A DNA stretch of 64,000 bases, taken from Eublepharis macularius (Eukaryota > Chordata > Lepidosauria > Squamata > Eublepharidae). The stretch covers positions 64,938,052 to 65,002,051 of the forward strand of contig NC_072790.1 in NCBI RefSeq assembly GCF_028583425.1, given 5' to 3'. Shown here in pieces: positions 37,501 through 46,894 of this stretch. The notes beneath the pieces are model-generated. The model made no database searches. It had not been told where the DNA came from and was given only the letters and a program-made list of their open reading frames with translations. Each line of letters starts with the position of its first letter. Position 1 is the stretch's first letter. The position numbers and the translations under genes are program-made.

Positions 37501-38290
37501 CTCTTCTCAATATTTCCATATTCTCACTTTCCTGTAACAAGTCCTCATTTATTCTCCAGGCTTTCCTTTTTCTCCTTTTTCCAAATTTCCACATAATTGG
37601 GTTGTGATCTGAGCCTACCATCGGCATTATTTCTACCTCCTTAGTCCATAACGCTAAGTCTTTTGAGGCCCAGATCATATCAATTCTTGATAATGTAAGA
37701 TGCCTTGCAGAATAAAAAGTAAACTGTCTGGTTTTAGGATATTCTCTCCTCCATACGTCTTCGAGAGTCTCTTGTTGAATCAACTCAAAAAAAAGCTTTG
37801 GCAATAGTCCTCTTTTCTTTTGTGCTATTGTAGTCTTTTTGTCTAATTCCAAATCTGTCACTCCATTGAAGTCTCCAGCAAGAATTATCTGGTCATATAC
37901 AAGATCATCTAAATGCTTCCTTAAATCCTCAAAGAAGCTTTCCTTTGCACCGTTAGGTGCATAAAGTCCGACTACCAACACTCTCTTTAAATTCCAATTG
38001 CATTCCACTGCTACAAATCTAGCTTCCACATCTCTCATAACAAATTTTGGCTGCAGCTCCCCTTTTATGTACAACACCACTCCTCTTTTTTTCTTGTTGG
38101 AGGCTGCTACAAATTCTTTGCCCAATTTTCCAGATTTTAAATATTTTACATCCTGTTTTCTGATATGGGTCTCCTGCAAACAAACAATATCACATTTTTG
38201 TTTTAGTAGCCAATGAAAAATATTTTTCCTCTTATTCGGTGAGTTTAGTCCATTTACATTCCAAGATAATACTTTACACTCCATATTCAT
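34529..38290 (-). CDS. L1 ORF2 protein: endonuclease and reverse transcriptase
   Basis: 1253 residues without interruption, close to the ~1275 of mammalian L1 ORF2p. It nicks target DNA and copies L1 RNA by target-primed reverse transcription. The apurinic-type endonuclease (about residues 1-240) shows SWNVNGLNSP, LQETHI, LYAPNG, AGDFNGV, RIDMIW and GSDHNP. The reverse transcriptase has IPKEGQDLTNVKNYRPISLL, DAEKAFDNLNW (motif A), KGTRQGCPLSPLLF (motif B) and AFADDIML (motif C, near residue 695). The Cys-rich C-terminus has CWKCRKHEGSLYHMWWSC near residue 1110. All catalytic signatures I can check are present, so the copy may be retrotransposition-competent; this is inference. The first Met is chosen by the ATGA overlap with ORF1. 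Confidence 0.92.
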   Translation of the reverse strand: MNMECKVLSWNVNGLNSPNKRKNIFHWLLKQKCDIVCLQETHIRKQDVKYLKSGKLGKEFVAASNKKKRGVVLYIKGELQPKFVMRDVEARFVAVECNWNLKRVLVVGLYAPNGAKESFFEDLRKHLDDLVYDQIILAGDFNGVTDLELDKKTTIAQKKRGLLPKLFFELIQQETLEDVWRREYPKTRQFTFYSARHLTLSRIDMIWASKDLALWTKEVEIMPMVGSDHNPIMWKFGKRRKRKAWRINEDLLQESENMEILRRETKFFIQYNVNKEVPTSKVWDAYKAVVRGILMDLNGRARKKKEEKRQEIEEKIKAKEAQLKKRPGKKKIHQEIKILQEQLTAMSNKELEWNLKRLNQKAFEGANKPGKYLAWQLKKKREKKIINKICEENKTYLEQTTISRAFYKFYAKLYNKKEVNKESIASYLEKTKLPEFSEAWRNKLNSEVTDEEISKAIQSANLGKAPGPDGLTAKFYKTMANELAPFLKEVMNGVFRDQRIPDTWSEANISLIPKEGQDLTNVKNYRPISLLNNDYKIFAKILAERLKGWLSEAVEEEQAGFLPDRQIRDNLRTVINAIEYYDKRCDKEVGFFFVDAEKAFDNLNWDFLFATMEKLQLGERFIRVIKEIYRDQTAAIVVNDELTKKLTISKGTRQGCPLSPLLFILVLEILMIQIRQDEEIRGIKIKDYSYKVRAFADDIMLIVEDPLENMPKVIDKIKEFGDLAGFFINKKKSKILCKNMTKQKQQLLMETTDCEVTSKVKYLGVELTAKNIDLFKNNYEKLWTQIERDLIKWNRLNLSWLGRIAAVKMNVLPRVMFLLQTIPIIRDSKQFEKWQRKISDFVWAGKKPRVKVKVLQDAKERGGMQLPNLRLYHDAICLVWLKEWMTLKNKKLLALEGYKKFFGWHAYLWHDKVKVNSMFLHHFVRRSLYTIWKKYRIYLQEGTPLWVVPYEVIDPRAVDNEQQCLTYKDITKIEVSKLRIKTQEELSPNYDWFQYRQIRDLYNSDSAKGGIRTENSELEQTLLKEDKKRISKVYQVLLKWYTEDEIVKTQMVKWAINFNKEITMEAWEYLWKTTMKTTTCTNIKENIYKMIYRWYMTPKKIALGNLNTSNKCWKCRKHEGSLYHMWWSCEVARQFWGEIIREMSEILQFQINKNSELLLLNLGMEGIPAHHRTLIFYMTAAARLLYAQKWKVQEVPTIEDWIYKLLYMAEMDKMTRKLRDLDSGQFNTDWEKLKQYLEKKWEVGGKLWQFENY

Positions 38291-39069
38291 GGTTTTGTTG
38301 GTAAGTCTTTTTCATTGTCCTTAATAAATCTCTCCATCTCCCGCTCAGATCTGATGCGTTTTTTTGCCCCTCCAAACTCAAAGGACACTCCTTCCGGTAA
38401 CTCCCATCTGTACCTGATATTCATGTCCTTCAAAGTCTGAATTAGCACTTTATATTTTTTCCTGTCCAATAACACTGATCTGGGCAGTTCCTTCATTATG
38501 ATAATCGTCTTGCCATCAATCTCCAATGGATCTTGAAATTGTTTTGTCACAATCCTCTCTTTCATGTTTCTAGTTGTAAACTGCACAATCACATCCCTTG
38601 GTAATTTCCTCTGGGTTGCAATTCTCGAGTTCACACGGTACGCCACATCTAGGATAGCCACAATTTCCTCCTCCTCCTTCCCCAGGTATTCAGCCAACAC
38701 CTCAGTCATCTGTTCTTGCGCTGACTTCCCTTCCACTTCTGGCAGACCACGAAAACGAAGCTGCTTCTCCATGTGTTTGGTTTCTGCAACTGACATCCTC
38801 CCCTTCACCAGTCTCATCTCTGTTTGTTGCGTATCTATTAAATTCTCCATCGCGTCTTCTACTGTTTTAACTCTCTGCTGCGTTCCTTGTAATTCACTAC
38901 TAATCGTTTCCACGCCTTTTTTCACTTCTGACAGCTCCGACTTTACTGTCTGTGTAACTTCTTTGACCTCTTTAATAAGCTCCAATTTCGTGTCCTTAAG
39001 TTCTTTCATCATGTCTACAAGTTTTTTGTCCAGATTTTCTATTGCCGATTGCCACTCTTTTTTCGACAT
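38287..39069 (-). CDS. L1 ORF1 protein (RNA-binding chaperone)
   Basis: 260 residues. Family role: forms trimers on L1 RNA as part of the cytoplasmic ribonucleoprotein. Seen: an N-terminal heptad-rich coiled coil (about residues 10-100, with KELKDTKLELIKEVKEVTQT), an RRM-like segment (about 105-185, KQLRFRGLPEVEGKSAQEQM) and a basic C-terminal domain (about 185-255, with MKELPRSVLLDRKKYKVLIQ). The start codon is the first Met of the open frame (MSKKEWQSAIENLDKK). The stop TGA overlaps the ORF2 start ATG, suggesting termination-reinitiation for ORF2. ORF1 is shorter than the human ~338 residues. Confidence 0.88.
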   Translation of the reverse strand: MSKKEWQSAIENLDKKLVDMMKELKDTKLELIKEVKEVTQTVKSELSEVKKGVETISSELQGTQQRVKTVEDAMENLIDTQQTEMRLVKGRMSVAETKHMEKQLRFRGLPEVEGKSAQEQMTEVLAEYLGKEEEEIVAILDVAYRVNSRIATQRKLPRDVIVQFTTRNMKERIVTKQFQDPLEIDGKTIIIMKELPRSVLLDRKKYKVLIQTLKDMNIRYRWELPEGVSFEFGGAKKRIRSEREMERFIKDNEKDLPTKP

Positions 39070-41379
39070 CGTGGGGCTTGCTTTAGCTCGCTCCCACGAA
39101 TCTGCTCTCTTCCTTAGCTCCGTGGCGTATATTTAAACGTTTTCCTTTTTTTCAAATGTCCCAATCTTTGCCAAAATTAAATTTTTAAGTATCCAAAATG
39201 TCGGGCGTCTTTTCTCTATGGTTTCTCTATGTTGTTGTAATCCAAAATGGCCTACTTCCTCTTCCGCTGAAGCCGCGACCCTTCCCCTTTCAAAAATGGC
39301 GATTCCCTACTTCCTGTCCATCGGCAAGGGCCGCTTCTCTCCAGCCACTCTATTGTTGTTACGCACTTCCTGTCTCCCGTCTTCCCACAGCAGGTCTCGC
39401 GATGGTGTCTTTTTCCCACAGCTCCGAAACCACAGGTATTCAAAACAATAGTCCGATTTTTGTAATAACTTCTTTAAACTTAGTCTCTTTTAAAATACAA
39501 CTCCTGCCGAGTCTTCACCTCCTTTTCACTAGTCTGTTGCAGTTTAAAAATCTACTTTCTTTCCTCTCTGTTTTTGTCAATCTGTCCCGTTTCAAGAGAT
39601 AGCGATCTTTACCTTCTCTTCAACTTTCTCGGGTTGTAATCGCTGTTTCGATCTTGAATTCTCCTCTCGACTTCCCTCCCCGATCGAAGCTTGGGTATGT
39701 AGGTCTTATGCCAGCCGGATTGGCCCCAAAACTGCCGCAGAGATTATAGCCGACCCGTCGCAAGGTGGGACCTCAAGGATCGGGGGGGAGACTCATTGAG
39801 TAGAGCCCCCCCTCGTCCGAGATCTAGCTCACCCTAGGGTCTTGAGCGTTCTTTGCCTGCTCCCCGCCTGAGAGCAGTCGGCCGCGGGTTATTTTCACCC
39901 CTCCGGCCGGTTAAAACGGCAGTCCGGTCAGCTCCGCAAATGGAGCTGCGTTAGACCTCCATGAATCCCAAACCGGAAGTCGCTTCGTTGCATATTTTGA
40001 AGATGTCCGGTGGACTTCCAGAATATCACTTTTTAACTCTTCTTTAGTTGCCTTTGCGGATGATGCCAAAAGTTCCGACACCAAATCCTTTAAGTTTTCA
40101 CTTTCCTCCTCCTTCACATTCTGAAGACGCAATACCATCTGAGCATGATCCACTTGTAACCCTATCAATTGATTCTCCAAAAGCTTTACTTCTTTGTTTG
40201 TTGCTTTCATGAGTACTGCGTTTTCCCGAGCAGACTGCTCTGCCCCAGACGCTACTTGTCCGACAAAGGGGTTTGGTATCACGACCTACCCAAACTGAGC
40301 CTCACTGCTTGGCACATCCTGGGTCGGAAGGAATGTCTGTCAGAGTAGCTGAGATTTTGCTGAATGCACGTAGGGACACTACTCGCAGGTCATACTCTGC
40401 TAAATGGAAGCGTTTTGAGTCCTGGATTAGTGACAAAGGAGTGAATGTTTGGGATTGTCATTTGTCATCTGTGTTTGAGTTCCTACTGTCTCTAAAAGAT
40501 AGGGGACTCTCGAATAACTCTGTTAAAGTTTATCTAGCGGCCATTTCAGCCTTCCACCCTAAGATAGATGGGAAAACAGTTTTCTCCCACAGCCTGTCGA
40601 AGTCCTTTTTAAAGGGGTTGTATAACATGTTCCCACAAGTCAAGGAAATTGTTCCTCAATGGTCGTTGCAAGTAGTGTTAGCGGGGCTTATGAAATCACC
40701 CTTTGAGCCACTGGCTACTTGTGAATTAAAATGGTTGTTCTGTAAAGTGGTTTTCTTGATCGCCATTACATCTGCCTGCAGAGTTAGCGAGTTGGCAGCT
40801 CTAAGATCAGATCCTCCCTTTTTGAAGGTCCATCAAAATAAAGTGGTTCTGAGACCTGACCTTCGTTTTAGACCCAAAGTCTCTATTCAATTTCATACCT
40901 CACAAGACATTGTCCTGCCTATATTTTTTCCTGACCCTACTAATTCTGAAAGGGCCTTACATTCCTTAGATGTGAGAAGAGCTATTTTATTTTACCTGCA
41001 TCGTATCTAACAGTTTAGATGTGCCAAACAACTATTCGTTTGCTATTATGGGCCCAGGAAGGGAAAAGCTGCTACAGCTCAACCAATTTCTCGCTGGGGT
41101 ACTCAGACGGTTAAAGCTTGCTTCTTACATGCTAAATTACCATGTCCTTTGGAAGTAAAAGCTCATTCCAGTAGGGCGCAAGCTTCTTCTGCGGCCTTCC
41201 TTAGGGGAGTGCCTTTGCAAGACATCTACAGGGCTGCTACGTGGTCGTCTTCCGACACGTTCGCTAAGCATTATGCTTTAGATTTGTGGGAAAGAGGCTG
41301 CTGTTGGTCAAGCAGTGCTCCAGTCTCTTTTTCAATGAGAACACATGCCTGCCTCCTGGGTAAGTGGCTTGTGAGTCTC

Positions 41380-41470
41380 CCATGTCGGGCTGCACAGAAG
41401 ACGGACAGTGAAAACAGAGTTGCGCTTACCGTAACTGCTGTTCATTGACGTCTTCTGTGCAGACACACAA
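41380..41470. repeat. Internal complementary region of the split DIRS fossil
   Basis: CTGCACAGAAGACGGACAGT complements the left end near 28970-28993. AACTGCTGTTCATTGACGTC complements the right end near 41697-41717. The two are fused in one block, as in DIRS elements. Confidence 0.8.
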
Positions 41471-41736
41471 ACCCTCCCTCCTACCCCGCTGTGTTCTTCC
41501 TGATAACGAGAAGGTATTCTGTGGCAAAGGAGAAACTGAGGGTGAAGGGGGCGACGTCGCCCAATGTCGCTCAGGCGGGAAAAGCCGCGCAGTCGCATTG
41601 GGCAGATGGGCACCCCCTAGTGGACATTTTCTAGAAAAGAAAAATCTGGTTGGCAGGCCTGCGCAGGCGTAGTCCCCATGTGTGTCTGCACAGAAGACGT
41701 CAATGAACAGCAGTTACGGTAAGCGCAACTCTGTTT

Positions 41737-42767
41737 TTAGACATGCATGTTTGTATATGTGATGGTTGTTCTATGATGTCCAACAGGCCTATGTAACTTT
41801 TTATATGCTTTGGAAGGCTGAATGTTTTGTATGAATCTCATTTGGTTACATACAGTTTCTTTTTCAGAGTCATTAGATATATTTTGATATATTGCCTGTT
41901 GTACAAGGTTGTATATTTCTACTATTAGATTTTTCACTCTATTTTCATGGTTTGTTGGTATAGGTTTTTGTTTCTCTTTGTGTCATTTCATACTCCTTTC
42001 CAGATTCAAGCAATTTTAGCCGTTCAGACCTGAAAACACTCATTTACAGTCTAAAAACAGTACCATTTGAATCATGATGTAAACTGCGGGTCTGCCACCT
42101 GGTGAGAGAAAAGTAGATGTTATTTAATCAGTTGTTTGAGTTAAAGTTGCATATTCAGAGTACAGAGTACTCTCTGAGACAAAAGCCTACTAATGTTGTG
42201 AGTATACATTCCCTCCTGTGTGGAGGAACAGGAAGAATGTCGGTTCTTAGTACCTGATATCCATGGATTTTATAAATAGTTGTACAGTATTAAAAATCCT
42301 TTTTTTAAAAAAAATTACTGTATAATAGTGAATTATTGTAATTGGATAGCTAAGTCTGCTCCCTGAGGTAAACAAACTACTAGTGGGTGAGTATCACTGA
42401 ACAGGGTCAGTAGTATCATCAATGATGGTAGTGATCACTTGTTGACTGGGCTGAAATTGGCTTCTTGCTATGAAAGGTGGTTACTGCTGTTAGTAAAAAG
42501 CGTAAAGAATTGACCTTTTGAGCGCAGCAGTTGTCACTTTGCCCTAAACATCTCTGGAAGGGGACCATGGATATTCAGCTTTTTTTGTATGAAGGCATTT
42601 ATGTATGGGGGAGGGATCGAAATGCTTTTTAATCAGACTTCCTGCTAAATTTAATAGGATGTACCTTCAGTGTACACATAGGGTTGCAGCAATAATATTA
42701 GAATAAACTGAAATAGGAAAAATTGTCCCACATGTAAGTTGTGGCTAGATAATGGCATACATTAATA
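41737..42767. other. Intergenic stretch, no gene seen
   Basis: AT-rich single-copy-looking sequence. No ORF, repeat or motif I can support. Confidence 0.45.
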
Positions 42768-42853
42768 GTCCAGTCCTATGCAGAATTATTTCCGCCTAAA
42801 CCCATTAAAGTCAATGGGCTCAGATGGTGTAACTCTGCATAGAATTTGCACTG
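42768..42853. repeat. Foldback element of the CAGTGCAATCCTAAGCAGAGTT family
   Basis: AGTCCAGTCCTATGCAGAAT and the mirrored AACTCTGCATAGAATTTGCA with a short centre (CCATTAAAGTCAATGGGCTC). Decayed relative to the copy at 52872-52959. Confidence 0.7.
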
Positions 42854-43454
42854 TAAGAGCACTAATTCTGAAAAAAGACCTTTTCAAGTTGTGTAAAGAG
42901 AGCTGCTAGATGTGTGTGTAATAAATACTATCTTGACTCCAAATATGGTTAAGTTTATACCATTGTGATGTCACAACATAGTTTCTTTCATAAAAGGAAA
43001 GCCTTCCGTCATCTTCAAATGCTCATTTAGAAAGAGACTTCCAGCAACTGCTGTTACCCTTTTGGAAGATCTACAATGCTGTTTTATACTTTCATTAATT
43101 TCTAAATGCAATTTAAAAATTTGAGCCTGAAACCAAGGCTTAAATGGCTTCACAAGAGCAAAATATGTATTCAGATGTGCATGGTATGCCTGTGATAATT
43201 CCCATAGGCATATGGGTAATTCCTATAAGCATATGGGTTGGATCCAACCAGCTTTCCCACTGGTGGAAAAAGAGGAAGCAATCCCTTCTGACTGCCAAGA
43301 GGGCTATGTTGAGGATCACAGGTCCTGAACAGAATAAAGCCGTGTGGGATGGGGGCTATGATAACGCAGGGAACATGGCAACATGGAGTAAAAAAGCTGG
43401 CTGGATCCATTCCTATTGAATTCAAGACTAGATACAAAATCACAGACTTCAATT

Positions 43455-43543
43455 CCAGTGCTGTGCATATTTACTTAGAAATGAGTCTTGAATTGAATTC
43501 TCTGGCATTCGCCTCCGAGTAAACATACCTAGGATTGAACTGT
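43455..43543. repeat. Probable decayed foldback or short repeat
   Basis: CCAGTGCTGTGCATATTTAC at the left and GAGTAAACATACCTAGGATT with GAACTG at the right resemble the same foldback family. Weak evidence. Confidence 0.4.
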
Positions 43544-44291
43544 ATGTTTGGATAGTTATTTATCTGTATGCCCCTAATACTAAGTAAAACAAATGATTTG
43601 CAAGTTTTAAAAAATGCTTATACATTATGCCAGTTCCTGTAATTTTTTATGAAGGTGCCATGGGTTATTCCATAGTTGTTCTGTGATTTCTATTGGTAAT
43701 GATTGCTGTCCATGTACATACACCATAATCTTGATTTTTATAAATTCCACCCCCCCCTCATTTGTCATAATCTATGTATACTGTTGTATTATGGTTCTTA
43801 TCCTTGATAAACTAAGTGAATGAAAGTTAGACTTCTTTGGCTACTGAATAGCACTATAGTTGTACCAATGTTATCAGAAGACCTGGTGTCTTAATTACTA
43901 CAGTGACTCAGTTCATAGGTTATATTATGGGACCAAGGCTTAGAAATCCTTGGGCTCACATATGAACAAGCTCCCTCCCTCTTCATGTATAGCTTGGAAA
44001 TTAATCATTCTCCTTTTGTGCAAATCTGTTGTTGGACCTTAACCTCCAAATCACGCTTAAGCCATAGTTCAGAGGTGCGATTCGAACAAAATTATTAGCC
44101 ATAATTGGCCACAAAAAAATAAGCAATTTCCAAGCTGAATTTGAGGGGAGATAGGAGGAAGTATGCAAGCCTTTCCTAACCTGGGACAAATCACAGTTCG
44201 TGGCTAGATGTAAATTGTTCCTCTGTGGGTAATAGTTAGGGCTGTGTCCCATATTTGGTAAATACTAGTTTACAGGAAGAATGGCAAATTA

Positions 44292-45816
44292 TTTTTTTTA
44301 ATAATTTTTTTTATTTTTCATAACTACAAAACACTACACCAGACTATCACAAGGAAAGGGGAGAGGGAAGGGACAAAGGGAGGTGGAAAAAGAAAAGGGG
44401 GGAGAATGAACTACAAACACTAAACACTACACTTCAATGTTTCCCTTCATACTGTCATAATACAAAAATAGCTCCATAGAATAATGATGGAGTGGTTAAT
44501 CATACAGAGAATAAACATTTCAAATTCTGATTAAACTTTCCTCCCCCTTCTAGGTCCCGGACGCAATTCTCTCTGTGCAACTGCTGTTGCGATGCTCTCC
44601 TCCTCCTCCCCCCCCCTCCGGCTCCTCCTTTTCTTCGTTCTTGGTGCAGCAGAGTTCTGGGTTTTTATTCTCAAAATCCTTTAGTTGATCTTCTGATAAT
44701 ATCTTATAGGCCTGATCTTTATATCTGAACCATATTCCTTCCGGGAATAACCATTTGTACTTTATTCCATGGTCCCTCAGAAGAGCTGCAAACTTTTTAT
44801 ATTTAAAACGCCGTTTCCGGACTAGAAATGGAACGTCCTTCAAAATCTTGACTTTCAAACCCATAAAGTCCAAATCCGCATTGTATGAGTTATATAGGAT
44901 GGTGTCCCGAATCTTTTTAGATGAAAAGTCAATAATGATCTCACGAGGCAACTGTCGCTTTGTTGCATATTTTGAAGAAGCCCGACGGACCTCCAAAATG
45001 GCGCTTTTAACCTCTTCTTTAGTCGTCCTCGCGGGTGTCGCCAGTAGTTCTGAGACCAAATCCCACAGATCCTCATTTTCCTCCTCTTTCACGTTTTGGA
45101 GACGCAAAATTGTCTGCGTTCGTTCCACCTGTAGCCCGATCAGCTGGTTCTCCACCAACTTCAGCTCCTTTTTTGTAGCCTTCACAAGTGACGCACTTTC
45201 CAGAGCAGACTTTTCTGCCCCCCCCCCCCCCGCTGCTGCCTTAATGGTTTTCACCTCGCTTTCAATTAAGCCCACCCTTTGATCAGTTTCGTTCAGCTTG
45301 TCAACAAAGGGTTTTATAGCTTCCACCACCGCCCTGCGCACCAACTCTTCGAGCGACTCCCCCTTCTGCAAGGTAGCCGAGATTGACTTACCGAGAGCGG
45401 GACTTTGCTTCTTTGCTGCCATTTGGGGGGGGGGGGCAACAAAATTCTGGAACTCAACGAAGGGGAAGAGCGAGTCTTCTTCAGATCAACCTCTCCTTCA
45501 CAAACGCTTGTAGAACAGAAGGGATTCGCTTGTTTACAGGCTTCCGCCTGTTTCTTTTACTTGCCGTTTCTCGTTGCCCGGCGGCACTCGAGGCGCCGCG
45601 CACATCTGCCGGCCTCCATAGGGACAAACGGGCAATTCCCCCCCCCCCGCATTGATTTCGGGGAGTTCTTCCCGCCGCGTCCCGGACCCTGGCTCCCTCC
45701 CTGGGAGTCCTGGGGGCTAATCCTTGCGGATCAGCCGCCCGGTCAGGGTGCCCGGTCGTTTCCTCCCGGACCAGCCGAGAGGAGCATCCGGCATGGCTGA
45801 GAAAACGAAACCGAAT
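44292..45816 (-). mobile_element. Complete ORF1-only L1 derivative (HAL1-like)
   Basis: A 1.5-kb insertion between 19-bp TSDs CAGGAAGAATGGCAAATTA (44273-44291 and 45817-45835). Minus-strand order: ~0.4-kb GC-rich 5' region (45816-45423), one ORF (45422-44550), a short 3' UTR and an A-rich tail (T-run at 44292-44315 on +). No endonuclease or reverse transcriptase is encoded, and no gap in the element suggests they were lost after insertion. This is the organisation called HAL1 in mammals. A second, truncated copy of the same family is split at 33192-40256. Confidence 0.87.
44550..45422 (-). CDS. L1-type ORF1 protein of the ORF1-only element
   Basis: 290 residues. An N-terminal coiled-coil region (about 20-115, DKLNETDQRVGLIESEVKTI and LVKATKKELKLVENQLIGLQ) is followed by an RRM-like segment (TILRLQNVKEEENEDLWDLV) and a C-terminal domain with KRQLPREIIIDF, VPFLVRKRRFKYKKFAALLR and LFPEGIWFRYKD. 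These correspond in order to ORF1p of the L1 at 38287-39069 but are clearly diverged from it. A Gly run near residue 65-70 and another near 270 come from C-runs on the + strand. The protein probably binds its own RNA, with reverse transcription supplied in trans; that is inference from the family. Confidence 0.8.
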   Translation of the reverse strand: MAAKKQSPALGKSISATLQKGESLEELVRRAVVEAIKPFVDKLNETDQRVGLIESEVKTIKAAAGGGGAEKSALESASLVKATKKELKLVENQLIGLQVERTQTILRLQNVKEEENEDLWDLVSELLATPARTTKEEVKSAILEVRRASSKYATKRQLPREIIIDFSSKKIRDTILYNSYNADLDFMGLKVKILKDVPFLVRKRRFKYKKFAALLRDHGIKYKWLFPEGIWFRYKDQAYKILSEDQLKDFENKNPELCCTKNEEKEEPEGGGGGGEHRNSSCTERIASGT

Positions 45817-45989
45817 CAGGAAGAATGGCAAATTAGAAGTGGTTTTATAATGTTAAAAATACATAATTTATCAAAGCTGTTCTAGTAAGCATGACTTCAC
45901 ACGATGGATGTACCTCAACAACTGAAAAGGAAACGTTTACAATCAGGTGTACATGGTCTTCAGATCCTATGGACATCTCTTGCCAATGA

Positions 45990-46215
45990 ATAATTATTTG
46001 TATAGTATACAGCATTTATTAAAGTTCAAAGTATTTCACGTATATCATCTCACTATGATCGTAACAACCCAATAAAGAAGGTCAGTATATTGTATACAAC
46101 AGGTTCAGAGAGAATACCTTGCCTACAGACACATGAGGGATGGAGTTAGTAACAGAGATGAGATTCACATCAGAGACTTCCCAATTCATAGCTCAGTCTC
46201 TCTTCATCATTATGG
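45990..46215. repeat. Ancient MIR/L2-type repeat
   Basis: GTATTTCACGTATATCATCT, then CTATGATCGTAACAACCCAATAAAG, then CAGAGAGAATACCTTGCC, and so on. This matches the order of MIR/L2 3' modules (cacttta, acaaccc, gaggt, cagagaggt). Highly diverged. Confidence 0.5.
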
Positions 46216-46623
46216 TTGTATAATAGGTTTCCCTAAAGGAACTAGAGTCAAGCCTTTTAAGAAAATATTAACATTTTTTAAAGACTGGATGTTTTTGCAA
46301 AGTATCAGTTATCAGGAGATGGTCCTGTGTTGGGCAAAGAAAGAAGAGACGCTACTGTGCGCTAGTTAAAGCACCTTGGTGTGCAAGGTTCTCTCTAGAG
46401 GTAGCAGATATGCAGTCTTGGAGGAGTGGGTGCCTCTTTGATTCACTAAACATTCTTGTAAGATTTGCTTTATTTACAAATATGTATGCCTCTACTATTC
46501 CCTGCTCCAAACTGAACAAACTCAGGTATGTGCTGTCTCGGGAACTTCTTGTTTACAGGGGGTACAGTGTATCATATATCTGTTTCTCAACCTTACCCAT
46601 GTGCAGATAGAAAAACTCAGCAT

Positions 46624-46894
46624 CAGCAACAATTCTACAAACTAGACATCACCAAAAATGGAATATTATCAAAAGTTGGCATCTCTTTGATCAAACTGTT
46701 AATTTACTTTTCTTATGGCACTGTACAGCTGTATATACGTCAATAGTTTGTAAGAAATATTACTTTGTTGGCATGTATATAATGATTTGTTAAAGAGACA
46801 AGAACTACAGTTCTAAATGTTTTAAACTTGTTTATTGGTGTTACTTGGTAATGTTTGTAAAATTGAAAAAAATATTGAATAAAATATAAATTTA
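46624..46894 (+). mobile_element. 5'-truncated L1 tail with 13-bp TSD
   Basis: AAAAACTCAGCAT occurs at 46611-46623 and 46895-46907. The insert ends in AAAAATATTGAATAAAATATAA, an L1-like A-rich terminus with a polyadenylation signal. Only 3' UTR sequence is present. Confidence 0.65.

Larger units (their letters stand above)
33862..39980 (-). mobile_element. Full-length L1 LINE, both ORFs open
   Basis: A ~6.1-kb element on the minus strand with TSD CGCTTCGTTGCATATTTT at 33844-33861 and 39981-39998. The order 5' to 3' on the minus strand is 5' UTR (39980-39070, GC-rich), ORF1 (39069-38287), ORF2 (38290-34529), an AT-rich 3' UTR and an A-rich tail (T/A-run at about 33855-33890 on +). ORF1 and ORF2 overlap by ATGA. 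Full length, uninterrupted ORFs and an intact TSD point to a recent insertion. It is the youngest layer of the nest. Confidence 0.92.
33192..40256 (-). mobile_element. ORF1-only L1 derivative (HAL1-like), 5'-truncated, carrying a full-length L1
   Basis: It is flanked by TGTCCGACAAAGGG at 33178-33191 and 40257-40270 (14-bp TSD in the DIRS element). Its own sequence is 33192-33861 (T-rich start on the + strand, i.e. the poly(A) tail on the minus strand, 3' UTR and C-terminal ORF1) and 39981-40256 (middle of ORF1). It aligns throughout with the complete copy at 44292-45816: VKLLENQLIGLQVDHAQMVL here against LKLVENQLIGLQVERTQTIL there. It was interrupted later by the L1 at 33862-39980. Confidence 0.82.
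28960..41736 (+). mobile_element. DIRS-family retrotransposon fossil split by nested L1-type insertions
   Basis: About 5.7 kb of DIRS sequence in two blocks, 28960-33191 and 40257-41736. Parts: left inverted repeat (about 28960-29190), gag-like region with a Cys/His-rich motif (about 29080-30690), reverse transcriptase/RNase H (about 31390-33190, motif YPYLDDWLL), then after the nested insert tyrosine recombinase (about 40270-41330, motif SACRVSELAAL), internal complementary region (about 41380-41470) and right inverted repeat (about 41520-41736). It is a different family from the copy in ZNF451. Its coding parts carry several breaks besides the nested insertion, so it is clearly dead and older than what sits in it. 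Confidence 0.87.

Noticed and set aside
45213-45240. C-run and G-runs (also near 19903, 25384, 45424) as possible quadruplex signals
   Set aside because: Simple homopolymers that vary easily between copies or in assembly; no functional context.
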